Below are positions 52,051 through 63,300 of a DNA stretch of 64,000 nucleotides, piece after piece (positions within the stretch are counted from its first letter, which is position 1; each line of letters starts with the position of its first letter). The notes under the pieces were generated by a model. It was not told the DNA's origin and made no database searches. It saw only the letters and a list, made by a program, of their open reading frames with translations. The DNA is taken from contig CAWDJJ010000003.1 in assembly GCA_963802635.1 (NCBI GenBank), forward strand, positions 744,001 to 808,000, read 5' to 3'. Position numbers and translations under genes: made by a program. Source of the DNA: CAVTLG01 sp963802635. GTDB lineage: Bacteria; Chloroflexota; Ktedonobacteria; Ktedonobacterales; Ktedonobacteraceae.

Positions 52051-52198
52051 TGCTGTGATGGGGACCAAAATAAGCGTCCCTTTTTGTCACTTGTCGCGAC
52101 TCTTCAAGCAATACGGACAGCCGATGTAGGCAGTCGGGACAGTCCGACACGGCCACCCATTCTTGCTTACCTGAAGAGGTATTACTTATCGCAAGTAG

Positions 52199-52224
52199 TG
52201 GGGCATCATCTTGCAGATGCCCCA
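52199..52224 (-). terminator. Hairpin after fusA
   Basis: TGGGGCATC (52199-52207) pairs perfectly with GATGCCCCA (52216-52224), 8-nt loop, 20 bp after the fusA stop. There is no U tract. The rest of the gap to tuf holds the promoter-like sequence and a GGGAC/GTCCC hairpin near 52070. Confidence 0.55.
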
Positions 52225-52243
52225 GAGTGTGTTATCCAGTGTA

Positions 52244-54324
52244 TTAATGAGACGCACGCTTAGCGATAATCTCATCCGCAACATTTCTCGGAACGGGATC
52301 GTAATGCGCGAACTCCATAGCGTAGCTCGCGCGTCCGCTAGTCATCGAACGGAGGTCGTTCACGTAACCGAACATTTCGGCAAGAGGAACAAGGCCCCGC
52401 ACCACACACATCGTCCCCCGGTTCTCCATTCCTTGAATTGATCCACGGCGGCGGTTCAGATCACCAATCACATCACCGTAGAATTCCTCGGAGGTAGTCA
52501 CTTCAACCTTCATGATAGGTTCGAGTAAAATCGGAGCTGCCTTGCCTACGGCATTTTTGATACCAATTGAACCAGCAGTCTTAAAGGCCATTTCACTAGA
52601 GTCGACATCATGATAGGAACCATCATACAGCGTAACCTTGACATCGATCATGGGGAAACCAGCAATGATACCGTTCTCCAACGTCTCTCTGACGCCGTTT
52701 TCAACAGGTTTGATATATTCTTTGGGAACGACGCCGCCCACAATCCCGTTGACAAATTCAAAGCCCTTACCACGCTCGTTCGGCTCAACTTTTAGCCAGA
52801 CATCACCATACTGACCATGGCCTCCTGTCTGCCGTACGTGTTTGCCTTGAGCCTGGGCATTGCGTGTGATCGTCTCACGATAAGACACCTGCGGACGACC
52901 AGCATTGGCGTCAACCTTAAACTCGCGGAACAGGCGATCCCGGATCACATCCAGGTGCAACTCACCCATACCGCTGATGATCGTCTGACCACTATCTTCA
53001 TCGGTATGCACACGGAACGTGGGATCTTCCTCGGCCAACTTGTTCAAAGCAATACCCATTTTTTCCTGGTCCCCGCGTGTCTTTGGCTCAACCGCGATGT
53101 GTATGACCGGCTCGGGAAATTGAATAGACTCCAGAACAATTGGCTTCTGTGGATCAGCCAGCGTATCGCCAGTAAAGGTGTTACGCAGACCTACAGCGGC
53201 ACAGATATCACCCGCACGGATCTCGTCGATATCTTCACGGTGATTGGCATGCATACGCAGGAGGCGACCAATACGCTCGGTCTTGCCTTTGGTCGTGTTC
53301 TGCATCGAACCACCCTTGGTCATCGTGCCCGAGTAGACGCGCAAGTACGAAAGACGTCCCACAAATGGATCAGAAACAATCTTGAAAACCAGAGCACTGA
53401 AAGGCGCGCTGTCATCCACCTCACGCGTTTCCATCTCATCGGTATCGGGATTGGTGCCAGCAGGCGCTGGAATATCCAATGGCGAAGGCAAGAAGGCAAT
53501 AACGGCGTCCAACATTGCCTGCACGCCTTTGTTTTTCAAGGAGCTTCCGCACAATACTGGTACCAGAGCGTTCGAGATCGTGGCCCTACGCAGAGCGGCG
53601 ATCAACTCCTCCTTCGTGATCTCTTCGCCCTCAAGGTACTTCAGAGTGAGTTCTTCATCGGATTCGGCAACGCGCTCAATCAGACGCATCGCGATGCTGC
53701 ACGGAATTGCGGCTCCAATTCAGCCGGAATTCCGACATGCTCTGACGTCGTGCCAAGATCGTCGGTAAAGATCACTGCTATCTGCTCCACCAGGTCTATA
53801 AAACCCTTGAAGCCAGACTCACGACCAACAGGGATCTGGATGGGAACCGGCACTGCCCCCAGGCGCTCACGGATCATATCGATGGTGCGCCAGAAGTCAG
53901 CACCAATGCGGTCCATTTTATTGACAAAACAGATACGAGGAACATCATACTTATTGGCTTGACGCCAGACAGTTTCAGACTGCGGCTCTACACCGGCAAC
54001 GGCATCGAAGACAACAACGCCGCCGTCCAGAACGCGCAATGAGCGTTCGACTTCGGCGGTAAAGTCTACGTGACCGGGAGTATCAATGATGTTGATACGA
54101 TGATCCTGCCAGAAACAGGTCGTTGCAGCAGACGTAATCGTGATACCGCGCTCTTGCTCCTGAGGCATCCAGTCCATTGTTGCGGCCCCTTCATGCACCT
54201 CACCGATACGGTGAATTTTTTTGGTGTAGAAAAGGATACGCTCGGTGGTCGTTGTCTTACCGGCGTCAATATGAGCGATGATACCAATATTTCTTGTTTT
54301 TACGAGTGGGAAGTCTCTTGCCAT
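52244..54324 (-). CDS. fusA: Elongation factor G, apparent single-base frameshift
   Basis: The N-terminal part (ATG at 54324: G1 IGIIAHIDAGKTTTTERIL, G3 IDTPGHVDFTAEVERSLRVL, G4 CFVNKMDRIGADFW) runs in one frame to IPAELEPQFRAA and a TGA at 53680. The rest (MRLIERVAESDEELTLKYLE to the C-terminus at 52244, with GGVVPKEYIKPVENGVRETL) is in the -1 frame. One missing base near 53697-53703 would restore a continuous EF-G of about 693 residues. No ribosome-binding site precedes the second part, so two separate genes are unlikely. Confidence 0.9.
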
Positions 54325-54333
54325 GATATCTTT

Positions 54334-54804
54334 TTACCAGCGATAATGAGCGAAGGCTTTGTTAGACTCCGCCATCTTATGGGTCTCCTCACGTTTTTTA
54401 ATAGTTGCACCTTGACCCGCAGCTGCATCCATTAACTCGCTGGCTAGCTTCTCCGACATCGATCTCCCTGTTCGTGAACGAGCGGATTTGATTAGCCAGC
54501 GCATGGCAAGCGCGTTGCCACGATCTCTGCGCACATCGATGGGCACTTGATAGGTCGAGCCGCCTACACGGCGGGGCTTCACCTCGATGCTGGGCGTCGC
54601 ATTTTTTAGCGCCTGCTCAAATACATCCAGCGGTGAACGCTTCTGCCTGGCTTCAATCGCCTCAAAAGCATCATAGATGATGCGTTCAGCCAAGCTACGC
54701 TTGCCATCGATCATCAATTTACTGATAAAGCGGGTCACATTTCTATTTCTAAATTTTGCATCCGGTACGTCCGGCCTTCGCACCACTTTCGTACGTCTTG
54801 GCAT
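54334..54804 (-). CDS. rpsG: 30S ribosomal protein S7
   Basis: The protein has 156 residues, the standard length. PRRTKVVRRPDVPDAKFRNR, ALKNATPSIEVKPRRVGGST, then YQVPIDVRRDRGNALAMRWL and the tail MAESNKAFAHYRW are typical. S7 organises the head domain. It starts after an unusually long 548-bp gap from rpsL. Confidence 0.97.
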   Translation of the reverse strand: MPRRTKVVRRPDVPDAKFRNRNVTRFISKLMIDGKRSLAERIIYDAFEAIEARQKRSPLDVFEQALKNATPSIEVKPRRVGGSTYQVPIDVRRDRGNALAMRWLIKSARSRTGRSMSEKLASELMDAAAGQGATIKKREETHKMAESNKAFAHYRW

Positions 54805-55352
54805 GCTCTGTGCCTCCTCAGCGTATCTTTTGGATCTGCTTGCTTCTCGTCAATCGTCCGCGCCCCAGGGGCCTGGACGTTTCTCTGCTCTGGTTTTCGC
54901 GTATTGCCCTTCGGTACTGCTGGAAGTTTTCTTCTTCTTCTCATCAAACAGGCTTGAATTTCACAAGCGCCCAACGCCTGGGTGGGGTTCTTTGCGGGCA
55001 CCAGAAAAGGCGTCGATTTGATTAAAGGGTATGACCCTCAATCTCTTTCGGACGCCTACACGCGGATGCCTTTCCGTTATACAGGTCAACCTGGCGGCTA
55101 CATCTTGCTTGCCGCACATAACGCGCCTTTGCTCTATCCCATTGAATGAGAATTACAAAGGTTAACTGACCCCGGAGAACATCCGACAACCATCGTAGCT
55201 TTTGCACGAGCCGCGATGGACGTGTGATTTACCGATCTACCTTGCAGTATTTGCTGCTCTATGTCTATGCGTGGTATCTGGTTGAGATGAAACAGGGAGG
55301 TAAATGCTGTCCCCTACTGCCCCCTGCATCCATTCATAAATGATGAGTTTTG
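54805..55352. other. Long gap between rpsL and rpsG
   Basis: 548 bp where most bacteria have only tens of bases. I find no credible gene on either strand and no clear promoter or known RNA motif. CCCCAGGGGCCTGG and an AAGGGTATGACCCT-like short palindrome are the only local structures noted. Confidence 0.5.
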
Positions 55353-55803
55353 TTACCTCTTACCCTTGGCTGGAGCCGCAGCCTGACCAGGCTTAGGACG
55401 TTTAGCTCCATACTTCGAGCGACCACGACGGCGTTTGGAAACGCCCTCACTATCTAGTGTACCACGAATGATATGATAGCGTACGCTTGGCAGATCTTTT
55501 ACGCGACCGCCACGGATGAGCACTACTGAGTGCTCCTGTAAATTATGTCCCTTCACCAGGAATGTAAGCCGTGACTTCCATCTGGTTTGATAACCGAACA
55601 CGAGCGATCTTACGCATGGCCGAATTCGGCTTCTTGGGGTTCATCGTACGAACCTGAGTGCAGACGCCACGCTTTTGCGGCGACCCACGCAGGCGGGAAG
55701 TCCTGTTCTTCAGCGCGTTGTACGAATATAACAGCGCAGGGGCCTTCACCTTTTTCTGTTTCTGCGAGCGGCCCTTGCGGACCAACTGATTAATCGTCGG
55801 CAA
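55353..55803 (-). CDS. rpsL: 30S ribosomal protein S12, apparent single-base frameshift
   Basis: The start frame (MPTINQLVRKGRSQKQKKVK to EVTAYIPGEG) stops at 55543. The remainder (GHNLQEHSVVLIRGGRVKDL, then VRYHIIRGTLDSEGVSKRRR) follows in the +1 frame to 55353. Deleting one G from the GGG in GAAGGGACAT joins them exactly as PGEGHNLQEHS. S12 also carries a roughly 14-residue insertion before SPQKRGVCT (YSYNALKNRTSRLRG). The conserved TPKKPNSA-like NPKKPNSAMRK region is intact. S12 controls decoding accuracy and is the streptomycin target. Confidence 0.9.
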
Positions 55804-55910
55804 GGAACAATCCTCCCCTGTCCTCTTCTTAACTAATTACAAGCGAACTACAGGCGGATAGCATGACTATCCGCCTTGTAATTTTCATACATATGCGATT
55901 GCATATACTA

Positions 55911-58900
55911 TCACTCATCGTCCCCGCTGTCAAGTGTCAGGCCCAATGGCGCGCTGCTACTACCAACGGTACTACCAGCCATGGCACCTACAACGACAGG
56001 CGCAGCGGCAACACGCGCAGCGGCAGCTTGCTGACGAGCAATCTGATCGCGACGACGTTGTGCGATACCGGAGCCAGCCGGTATCAGCTTACCAATGATG
56101 ACGTTCTCTTTGAGACCTACCAGATGATCTGTTTGTGCCTCGATAGCCGCTTCCGTCAGCACACGGGTCGTCTCCTGGAAGGAGGCTGCAGCCAGGAAGC
56201 TGTCGGTGTTGAGCGAGGCTTTTGTGACACCAAGCAATACGGTTTGAGCAGTGGCAGGTTCGCCGCCTTCTGCCAGGACTTTTGCATTGGTGTCTGCATA
56301 CACAAAACGGTCGACCAGATCATTCGGCAACATTTCGGTATCACCAGGCTCGTCGACTTTGACACGACGCAACATCTGTCGGATGATGACCTCGATGTGC
56401 TTGTCATGGATATAGACACCAGTGTTGCGATACACACGCTGCACTTCTTGCACCAGATACAACTGCACTGCGTCACGCCCCTGGATGCGCAAGACATCCT
56501 GTGGGTCACGCTGACCAGAGGTAATTGGTGTACCAGCCTGGATCTTCTGGCCCTGCGTTACCGCAATATTGCGCGCTGCAGGGACAGAGTATGAGCGCTC
56601 ATCACGCTCCTCAAAGCGTATGGCAAGCATACCATCATCATTAATGATGATTTCGCCCTCGTTACGTGCCAGGACCGGCGTAGGCTCGGCATCCTTCTCA
56701 CTAATGAGAGCAATGATCTGTTCCTTCTGAACGTGATCATGGTCGTTTACCACAACTTTGCTCTCGGTATCTCTGGGCAACGGATATTCGTCAAAGAAGA
56801 CATTGGTCGAGACAACGCGTACAGTACGTGCACCAGTGGTCTCGTCCTTGGTGATCTCAACAATACCATCGATCTCGCTGATCTCAGACTTATCCTTTGG
56901 TACGCGTGCTTCAAACAGCTCCTCGATACGCGGTAAGCCTTGTGTGATGTCACCTGGCGCTCCCGCAATACCACCAGTATGGAAGGTACGCATGGTGAGC
57001 TGTGTGCCAGGCTCACCAATTGACTGAGCAGCAACGATACCGACAGCAGCACCAATACGAGCGAGTGCATTCGCTGCCAAGTCACGCCCATAGCACTTAC
57101 GACAGATACCACGGTGCGCCAGACATGATAGTACCGAGCGTACACGAACCGCCTTGACACCCGCGCGGATGATCTCATCCACCATATCGTCGGCTAGCTC
57201 TTCGTTTGCCTCCAGATGTGGCAACTCGGGTATAGCCTCTGCCAGCACACGACCAACCAGACGAGAGCGGCTGTTCTCCAGTCCCATCTGCTTCGAGTCA
57301 GACTCTGCAATCAGCACGCCATCTACCGTGCCACAATCCTCTTCGGTGACGATGACATCCTGCGACACATCGATCAGACGACGAGTCAGATAGCCCGACT
57401 CTGCGGTACGTAGCGCGGTATCAGCCAGACCTTTACGCGCGCCATGGGTACTGATAAAGTACTCCAACACGCTCAGACCTTCACGGAAGTTTCCGCGAAT
57501 TGGAATAGGAATGATCTTACCAGACGGATTGGTCATCAAGCCACGCATGCCGGACAACTGGCGGATCTGCTGGAACTTCGCTTTCGTCGCACCAGAGTTT
57601 GCAATCGTGTAGATCGAACCGTAGGGATCAAGGCTGCTCTTCACCATATTGGTGACGTTGTCAGTCGCTTCACTCCATATATCGACCGTCTGCTGATATT
57701 TCTCATTCTCAGTAATCAGACCATCATGGTATTGCTCTTCGAGTTCTGCAATCCTTGCATCAGCTTTTGCTAGTTCGTCCTGTTTACCCAACGGTACTTT
57801 GACATCACTGATAGCGATGGTTGCGCCCGCTTTGGTGGCATAGTGGAAACCAAGACGCTTCATCTCATCAGCCAGTTCCGTGGTCTGTGCACGACCATAC
57901 TCCTTGAAACAATCGGTAATGATTTGTCTCAAGTACTCTTTTTTCATAGCATAGTTACGGTAACGCAACCGTTCTGGGAGCGCCTCATTGAAAATGATGC
58001 GGCCAACGGTTGTACTCACCAGCTTGCCATTTGCGTGCATGGTAGGCTTCTCTGGGGGCGGCTGATCATAGATATCCACCTCACCTAAGCGCACCTTAAT
58101 GGATGCCTGCAATTCAATGACCCCATGCTGGAAGGCCAGCATGGCCTCACCAATATCCGTGAAGGAACGGCCCTCACCCTTCTTGTCTGGACGCTCCTGC
58201 GTCAGATAGAAGCAGCCAAGCACCATATCCTGGCTAGCGCCTATCGATGGATCACCTTGCTGTGGTGAGAGCAGATTGCGCGTCGACATCATGAACTGCC
58301 GCGCCTCATCCTGTGCCTTCTCGGAAAGTGGCACGTGGACCGCCATCTGGTCGCCGTCAAAGTCAGCATTGAAGGCTGAACAGACCAGCGGGTGCAACTG
58401 AATAGCGCTCCCCTCTACCAGTACAGCTTCAAAAGCCTGAATACCTAGACGGTGCAGGGTTGGAGCACGGTTCAACAATACCGGATGATTTTTGATGACC
58501 TCTTCCAGCACATCCCACACTTCAGGTTTGACACGTTCAACAAAGCGCTTGGCGCTCTTAATATTATGAGCGAAGTTCTGCTCCACCAGTTTACGCATGA
58601 CAAAGGGCTTGAACAGTTCCAGAGCCATACGTTTCGGCAGACCGCACTGATGCAACTTCAGATCAGGACCAACCACGATCACGGAACGACCAGAGTAGTC
58701 AACGCGTTTTCCAAGCAGGTTCTGGCGGAAACGACCTTGCTTGCCTTTGAGCATATCGGACAGGCTCTTGAGCTTGTGATTACCTGAACCGGCAACGGCA
58801 CGACCACGGCGTCCATTGTCAATCAAGGCATCACATGCTTCCTGCAACATACGTTTTTCGTTGCGGATGATGATTTCTGGCGCTCCCAGTTCCAGCAAAC

Positions 58901-60245
58901 GCTTGAGCCGGTTGTTGCGGTTGATCACACGGCGATACAGATCATTCAGGTCTGACGTCGCGAAACGACCACCATCCAATTGCACCATCGGACGCAGATC
59001 TGGCGGCAACACAGGCAAGACGGTCAGGATCATCCATTCAGGAGACGTGTGCGACTTACGGAAAGCCTCAACTACCTTTAAACGCTTGGTCGCCTTCTTA
59101 CGACGCTGACCCATCGTTGAACTGATCTCATGACGTAGATCAGCGGACAGCTTATCCAGGTCAATATTTGAGATTAACTCGCGCACAGCTTCTGCGCCCA
59201 TGCCAGCATGGAAGACATCGCTAAAGTTATCTTTCAACTCACGATAGCGGTTCTCCTGGAGCAGGTCCATCTTCTTGAGACCTTCCAGATCACGACGCAA
59301 CTGTTCGATGCGCTGCTTGGTCTCGTTGCGCTCCTTCTCCAGTTGCGACTGCGCCGAATCGATATGGCCCTGATACTCCAGACCCAGACGGTCGGTTTCG
59401 CGCTTGCCTTCTGACTGAGTGGACTCCAATTCACGACGTGCTTGCTCGGCAATTGCGTTGCGGGCAGCCTCCGCAACACGCTCCAACACATCCAGGTGTT
59501 TTGACGCGACGGCATCGCCTTCTTTGACAATAATCTGATCGGTTGGCGCAAAGACGATATTCTCATCAGCCGGACTACCCATGGCATCGCGCAACATAGC
59601 CAGGGCATCACTCTCGGCTTGTAGGGCTGCCTCGCGCTCCTGTTCACGTCGCTCTTCGATTTCCTGACGATTCGTCTGTGAGAAACGCTGCTCTGTATCC
59701 AGGATAGCCGTGTCGCGTTGAGAACGCAGATTGTTGATACGCTCAACAATCTTCTCATCCAGATTCTGCTCCAGGGCAGCCGTTTCCTCGTCCAGGCGCA
59801 TGAGTTCACGCTGGCGCGCCTCCTCATCAACATCCGTGACAACATAGAGAGCAAAGTACAGAATACGCTCCAGGTTACGCGGTGAGAGATCAAGCAACAG
59901 ACCGATGCGGCTCGGCGTACCCTTGAAGTACCAGATATGGCTTACTGGTGATGCCAGTTCGATATGGCCCATGCGCTCACGGCGCACCTTTGAGCGTGCT
60001 ACTTCAACGCCGCATTTATCACAAACAATACCCTTAAAACGCACTCTTTTATATTTACCGCAATAACACTCCCAGTCTTTCGTTGGTCCAAAGATACGCT
60101 CACAGAACAGACCATCTTTTTCTGGCTTGAGTGTACGATAGTTAATAGTTTCCGGCTTCGTTACCTCGCCATAACTCCAACTACGGATTTGCTCCGGGCT
60201 AGCAAGGCTAATACGGATAGCGTTAAAATCATTTACTTCGAGCAT
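55911..60245 (-). CDS. rpoC: DNA-directed RNA polymerase subunit beta'
   Basis: About 1444 residues from the ATG at 60245 (MLEVNDFNAIRISLASPEQI), preceded by AGGAGAGG. The N-terminal zinc ribbon (CYCGKYKRVRFKGIVCDKCG), the catalytic NADFDGDQMAVH, trigger-loop region and second zinc site (CLAHRGICRKCYGRD) are intact. About residues 150-330 contain a long charged coiled-coil-like insertion (EEIEERREQEREAALQAES-type) enlarging the clamp region. It follows rpoB by 94 bp. Confidence 0.97.
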   Translation of the reverse strand: MLEVNDFNAIRISLASPEQIRSWSYGEVTKPETINYRTLKPEKDGLFCERIFGPTKDWECYCGKYKRVRFKGIVCDKCGVEVARSKVRRERMGHIELASPVSHIWYFKGTPSRIGLLLDLSPRNLERILYFALYVVTDVDEEARQRELMRLDEETAALEQNLDEKIVERINNLRSQRDTAILDTEQRFSQTNRQEIEERREQEREAALQAESDALAMLRDAMGSPADENIVFAPTDQIIVKEGDAVASKHLDVLERVAEAARNAIAEQARRELESTQSEGKRETDRLGLEYQGHIDSAQSQLEKERNETKQRIEQLRRDLEGLKKMDLLQENRYRELKDNFSDVFHAGMGAEAVRELISNIDLDKLSADLRHEISSTMGQRRKKATKRLKVVEAFRKSHTSPEWMILTVLPVLPPDLRPMVQLDGGRFATSDLNDLYRRVINRNNRLKRLLELGAPEIIIRNEKRMLQEACDALIDNGRRGRAVAGSGNHKLKSLSDMLKGKQGRFRQNLLGKRVDYSGRSVIVVGPDLKLHQCGLPKRMALELFKPFVMRKLVEQNFAHNIKSAKRFVERVKPEVWDVLEEVIKNHPVLLNRAPTLHRLGIQAFEAVLVEGSAIQLHPLVCSAFNADFDGDQMAVHVPLSEKAQDEARQFMMSTRNLLSPQQGDPSIGASQDMVLGCFYLTQERPDKKGEGRSFTDIGEAMLAFQHGVIELQASIKVRLGEVDIYDQPPPEKPTMHANGKLVSTTVGRIIFNEALPERLRYRNYAMKKEYLRQIITDCFKEYGRAQTTELADEMKRLGFHYATKAGATIAISDVKVPLGKQDELAKADARIAELEEQYHDGLITENEKYQQTVDIWSEATDNVTNMVKSSLDPYGSIYTIANSGATKAKFQQIRQLSGMRGLMTNPSGKIIPIPIRGNFREGLSVLEYFISTHGARKGLADTALRTAESGYLTRRLIDVSQDVIVTEEDCGTVDGVLIAESDSKQMGLENSRSRLVGRVLAEAIPELPHLEANEELADDMVDEIIRAGVKAVRVRSVLSCLAHRGICRKCYGRDLAANALARIGAAVGIVAAQSIGEPGTQLTMRTFHTGGIAGAPGDITQGLPRIEELFEARVPKDKSEISEIDGIVEITKDETTGARTVRVVSTNVFFDEYPLPRDTESKVVVNDHDHVQKEQIIALISEKDAEPTPVLARNEGEIIINDDGMLAIRFEERDERSYSVPAARNIAVTQGQKIQAGTPITSGQRDPQDVLRIQGRDAVQLYLVQEVQRVYRNTGVYIHDKHIEVIIRQMLRRVKVDEPGDTEMLPNDLVDRFVYADTNAKVLAEGGEPATAQTVLLGVTKASLNTDSFLAAASFQETTRVLTEAAIEAQTDHLVGLKENVIIGKLIPAGSGIAQRRRDQIARQQAAAARVAAAPVVVGAMAGSTVGSSSAPLGLTLDSGDDE

Positions 60246-60339
60246 GCTACCTCTCCTGGGAATAGGGGCTGGCGGCACCATTTCTGATGCCGCAACGCGC
60301 ATTACAATGTTCTTTTTTTACTGTGACGATGCCCCTATA

Positions 60340-63300
60340 TTATTGGTCTCCTTCGAAACCGGACAGATTAATACCCAGTTCGGGCATCACATCGTTGGAG
60401 GTATCCTCGACAAACTGAATCTTCTGTTCGTCTTCGTTCAATACTTCGACATTGATGCCCAGGCTTTGCAATTCTTTTACGAGTACTTTGAAGGACTCAG
60501 GAACCCCCGGCTCCATGATATTTTCGCCCTTCACAATGGCTTCGTAGGTCTTGACACGACCTACAACATCATCCGACTTCACTGTCAGGATCTCTTGCAG
60601 GATATGCGCCGCACCGTAGGCTTCCAACGCCCACACTTCCATTTCTCCAAAGCGCTGTCCACCAAACTGCGCTTTTCCACCTAGCGGCTGCTGCGTAATC
60701 AAGCTGTATGGACCAGTTGAGCGAGCGTGTACTTTATCCTCAACAAGGTGCGCCAGCTTGAGCATGTAGTTATACCCTACAGTGACCGGATGATCAAACG
60801 GCTCACCTGTACGACCATCAAACAACTGTACTTTGCCTGAATCTGGCAAATTAGCACGGCGCAAGAACTCTTCGATATCTTCCTCAGTTGCTCCATCAAA
60901 GACCGGCGTCGCAATCTTAAAGCCAAGCGCTTCGGCGGCCCAGCCTAGATGTGTCTCCATGATCTGTCCAATGTTCATACGGTGAGGCACACCCAGTGGA
61001 TTCAGGATAATATCAACCGGCGTTCCATCGGGCAGGAATGGCATATCCTCAATCGGCAACACCCGCGAGATAACGCCTTTATTGCCGTGACGCCCGGCCA
61101 TCTTGTCGCCCGCACCGATCTTACGCTTCTGAGCAATACTCACACGCACTAACTGGTTCACACCAGGAGGCAATTCGTCGCCAGCTTCGCGCGAGAATAC
61201 TTTGACTTCGACGATCTTACCTCGTTCACCATGCGGCACACGCAACGAGGTATCCTTGACCTCACGAGCCTTCTCACCAAAGATAGCACGCAGCAGCTTC
61301 TCTTCTGCTGTCAGCTCGGTCTCACCTTTCGGTGTGATCTTGCCAACCAGGATATCCTGCGGCCCGACCTCAGCTCCCACATAGATGATGCCCCGCTCAT
61401 CGAGGTTACGCAGTCCATCATCACCAACGTTTGGAATGTCACGCGTAATCTCTTCTGGACCCAGTTTCGTATCGCGTGCATCGATCTCGTACTTCTCAAT
61501 ATGAATTGAGGTGAAGAGATCCTCATGCACAATATGTTCACTAATCAGAATAGCATCCTCGAAGTTGCCACCCTCCCAACTCATGAAGGCTACCAGAATG
61601 TTCTGCCCCAGAGCCAGTTCACCATTCTCAGTTGAAGAGCTATCGGCAATCACTTGACCGGCGGTGACATAATCGCCTTTGCTCACTATCGGACGCTGGT
61701 TGATGCAGGTGCCCGCATTGGAACGCACAAACTTGCGCAAACGGTGAGAATGGACTTCACCCTGCTCGTCAACCACTTCGATACGCCGCGCAGTTGAGGA
61801 AACGACCTCTCCATTCGCCTGGCTGACCACGACTTGACCGGAGTCAATCGCAATCTGCCGCTCAATACCAGTACCGCAGATGGGCGATTGGGGACGTAGC
61901 AACGGCACGGCCTGACGTTGCATGTTTGCTCCCATCAACGCACGGTTGACATCGTCATGCTCCAGGAACGGAATAAGCGCGGTGGCAACACTGACTGTTT
62001 GCCGTGGAGAGACGTCCATATAGTCGATATTGTCGGCGCTTTCCATAAAGAATTCGCCCTGGTAGCGGGCCAGTACGCGATCTTCCGCGAACTCACTGTT
62101 CTCGCTCAGTTTGGCATTCGCCTGCGCGATCCAGTAGTTCTCTTCATCGTCGGCAGTATGATAATCAACCTCATCCGTGACAAAGGGTTTCACACGTACA
62201 GAGACATCACCGAGAAACTGTAATTGATCGAACAGCGCATCATCAATACGCACACGTGTACGCGCCTTGATGAGTAGCTTCTCATCAGGTGTTTTGATAT
62301 CTTCACGCTCACGGCCAAAGACACCCCGGAATTCGCGTCCAATCAAACGCCGATCACTCACCGGCAAGCGCTTATAGACTTTACGATAAGGTGTCTCGAT
62401 GAAGCCATAAGGGTTAATTTGCGCATAAGTCGCCAGGTTGCCGATCAAACCAATGTTCGGCCCTTCAGGCGTCTCAATCGGGCAGATACGACCATAATGC
62501 GACTCGTGAACGTCACGCACATCGAAGCCTGCGCGGTCACGCGAGAGACCTCCAGGACCTAGAGCTGACAGACGACGTTTGTGTCCGATCTCTGCCAGAG
62601 CATTGGTCTGGTCCATGAACTGTGAGAGCTGGCTACCACCAAAGAACTCTTTCATAGCCGCCACCACCGGGCGGATATTAATTAAGGCATTGGGAGTGGC
62701 CTGTCCTGGCTCCTGGATGCTCATGCGTTCTTTGACCACACGCTCCATGCGCAACAAACCAACGCGGAACTGTGTCTGAATCAATTCACCAACACAGCGC
62801 ACACGCCGATTACCCAGGTGGTCAATATCATCTTTACGCCCATGCCCATTGTTGAGAGAAACCAGGCGGCGAATGATGTTTACTAGATCGTCCTGTGTCA
62901 GAATGCGCTGACTCTGTGGCACAGCCAGATCGAGCTTCCGGTTGAGTTTGTAGCGACCAACGCTGCCCAGATCATACCGACGTGCGTTAAAGAATAGATT
63001 CTTGACCAGGGAGCGAGCATTATCTAAGGTAGCAGGATCACCAGGGCGCAGTTTCTTATACAGCTCAAGCAGCGCCTCATCCTCTCTCTTCACCGGGTCG
63101 CGATCCAGGGTCGCCTGGATATAGCGTATAGTGGCATCATTATCCACACCAGCGAAGGCATCGATAATGCCCTGATCCGTTGAGAGATCCATATGCTCTG
63201 AATGCCAGGCCTCTTTCGCCATGCTGGAGATAGCACGTAGGAGTGTTGTCACCGGGATTTTACGTTTACGGTCGATTTTGACAGTCAGCAAATTCTTATT

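Noticed and set aside
53680..53689. fusA as two genuine overlapping genes (split EF-G)
   Set aside because: The second frame has no ribosome-binding site, and the join is exact with one added base.
52817..53962. Long plus-strand open frame of 381 codons opposite fusA
   Set aside because: It is antisense to well-conserved EF-G, has no recognisable motif, and reflects codon bias on the coding strand.
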